Source: Geothermobacter hydrogeniphilus
GTDB taxonomy: Bacteria; Desulfobacterota; Desulfuromonadia; Desulfuromonadales; Geothermobacteraceae
DNA: 64,000 bases
Direction of reading: 5' to 3'
Assembly (NCBI RefSeq): GCF_002093115.1
Contig: NZ_NAAD01000017.1
Location: 1 to 64,000, forward strand
Positions within the stretch are counted from its first letter, which is position 1. The number at the start of each line of letters is the position of its first letter. Position numbers and translations under genes: made by a program. A model generated the notes under the pieces. The model was not told the origin of the DNA and made no database searches. It saw nothing but the letters and a program-made list of their open reading frames with translations. This document shows, in pieces, positions 63,291 to 64,000 of the stretch.

Positions 63291-64000
63291 ATGGAAACCA
63301 GTATCCCCGTATGCAACGGCGTTGACTGGGTCGGCGTGCGTCATGCCGATCTGAAAGTCTTCGACGATCTCTTCCCGACTCACAACGGGACCACCTACAA
63401 TGCCTACCTGGTTCGCGGCAACGACAAGGTCGCGTTGATCGATACCGTCAAGGAGCCCTTTGCCGATGAATTCTTCAGCAAGGTCGGCGAACATGTCAGA
63501 CCCGAGGATGTCGACCTGGTGGTGGTCAACCACACCGAGCCGGACCATTCCGGGGCGCTGGCACAGCTGCTGGATAAGAACCCTGAAATTGTGGTCTACT
63601 GCACCAAGGCGGCGGAGAATTTCCTCAAGCAGTTGATCAACCGGCCTTTCAAGTGCCACGTGGTCAGTGACGGCGAAGAACTCGACCTCGGCGGCAGGAC
63701 CCTGCGCTTCCTCCTCGCTCCCTACCTGCACTGGCCGGACACCATGTTCACCTACCTGGTGGAAGAGAAAACCCTCTTTTCCTGCGACGCCTTCGGTTCC
63801 CACTATTGCCCGCGACGCCTGTTCGATGACGAAATCGCCGATTTCTCCTACGATTTCTTCTTCTACTTCGACTGCATCATGCGCCCTTTCAAGGACAAGA
63901 TCCGTGATGCCGTCGCCAAGGTGGATGATCTCGACATCGACATCGTCGCTCCGTCGCATGGACCGATCCGCCGCCAGTCGGGGCGCAACGCCATCAACGC
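63291..64000 (+). CDS. FprA-type flavodiiron protein (partial)
   Basis: First 236 codons of an A-type flavoprotein; the window ends before the C-terminal flavodoxin domain. The beta-lactamase-like diiron domain is visible: HTEPDHSGAL (HxExDH metal ligands) near residue 82, PYLHWPDTMFTYL with a further His, CDAFGSHYCP with an Asp, and APSHGPIRR near 225. It reduces O2 to water or NO to N2O with electrons from rubredoxin or F420. Start METSIPVCNGVDWVGVRH has an AAGGAGG site 12 bases upstream. Promoter and operator immediately precede. Confidence 0.93.
   Translation, partial: METSIPVCNGVDWVGVRHADLKVFDDLFPTHNGTTYNAYLVRGNDKVALIDTVKEPFADEFFSKVGEHVRPEDVDLVVVNHTEPDHSGALAQLLDKNPEIVVYCTKAAENFLKQLINRPFKCHVVSDGEELDLGGRTLRFLLAPYLHWPDTMFTYLVEEKTLFSCDAFGSHYCPRRLFDDEIADFSYDFFFYFDCIMRPFKDKIRDAVAKVDDLDIDIVAPSHGPIRRQSGRNAIN

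Overview
The window is about 64 kb of GC-rich, almost entirely chromosomal-core bacterial DNA. Gene content suggests a member of the Desulfuromonadales (Geobacter/Pelobacter/Desulfuromonas-like). The evidence is: recA-pilT-recX-alaS followed by hslVU and an arg/dap cluster in one direction; the LL-diaminopimelate aminotransferase (DapL) route to lysine; a four-subunit HydBGDA-type [NiFe]-hydrogenase; a small CxxCH cytochrome; and an FprA-type flavodiiron protein. The taxonomic placement is inference. I saw no rRNA, tRNA, CRISPR array, prophage or intact insertion sequence.

Layout. 0-5 kb: tRNA-dihydrouridine synthase, a SPOR-NlpC/P60 lipoprotein, a cupin, a DEAD-box helicase with a long leader, and small orphan proteins. 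5.6-10.0 kb: hydrogenase operon hydB-hydG-hydD-hydA-protease on the + strand. 10.2-11.6 kb: a beta-barrel porin (alginate-export type) behind a TTGAC-N4-GTCAA operator. 11.7-13.7 kb: KefB/CPA2 antiporter. 14-28.8 kb, all on the - strand and read from high to low coordinate: hslV-hslU-argB-argD-argF-(RDD protein)-argG-nudix-nitrilase-like-argH-lipoprotein-dapA-dapB-dapL. 28.9-41 kb, - strand: larB-larC-pgpA-cinA/pncC-sensor kinase-thpR-recA-pilT-recX-alaS-response regulator/kinase. 41-46 kb: ftsK, an AbiEi-like orphan, DUF3135, HD protein. 46-50.6 kb: plsC-rnj-uppP divergent from ssb and a HEAT protein. 50.9-55.7 kb: HD-GYP and HEAT proteins sharing an N-terminal module, and a fatty acyl-CoA ligase. 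55.9-62 kb: coaE, hydrolase, IclR regulator, truD-trmB-aroF, cytochrome c, metallophosphoesterase. The right edge cuts an FprA flavodiiron gene.

The most unusual content is non-coding. Three dispersed intergenic repeat families are visible. (A) A MITE-like element of about 160 bp, imperfectly palindromic over its whole length, occurs in three copies, one with a clean central deletion. (B) A two-tier hairpin element of about 110-120 bp occurs downstream of genes; its stem sequences change between copies while pairing is kept. (C) About ten arrays have a strict 7-bp period and the degenerate unit GGNNNRR, usually followed by a reverse-complement arm, and sit directly against stop codons. A separate 26-bp inverted repeat bounds an AT-rich insert between dapA and dapB. 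Recognisable promoters repeatedly use TTGCC-like -35 and TATAGT-like -10 boxes.

Functionally the window combines arginine and lysine/meso-DAP synthesis, proteolysis (HslUV), DNA repair and segregation (RecA, RecX, FtsK, SSB), tRNA modification and charging (Dus, TruD, TrmB, AlaS), envelope lipid and undecaprenyl recycling (PlsC, PgpA, UppP), and anaerobic redox functions (hydrogenase, LarB/LarC nickel cofactor, FprA).
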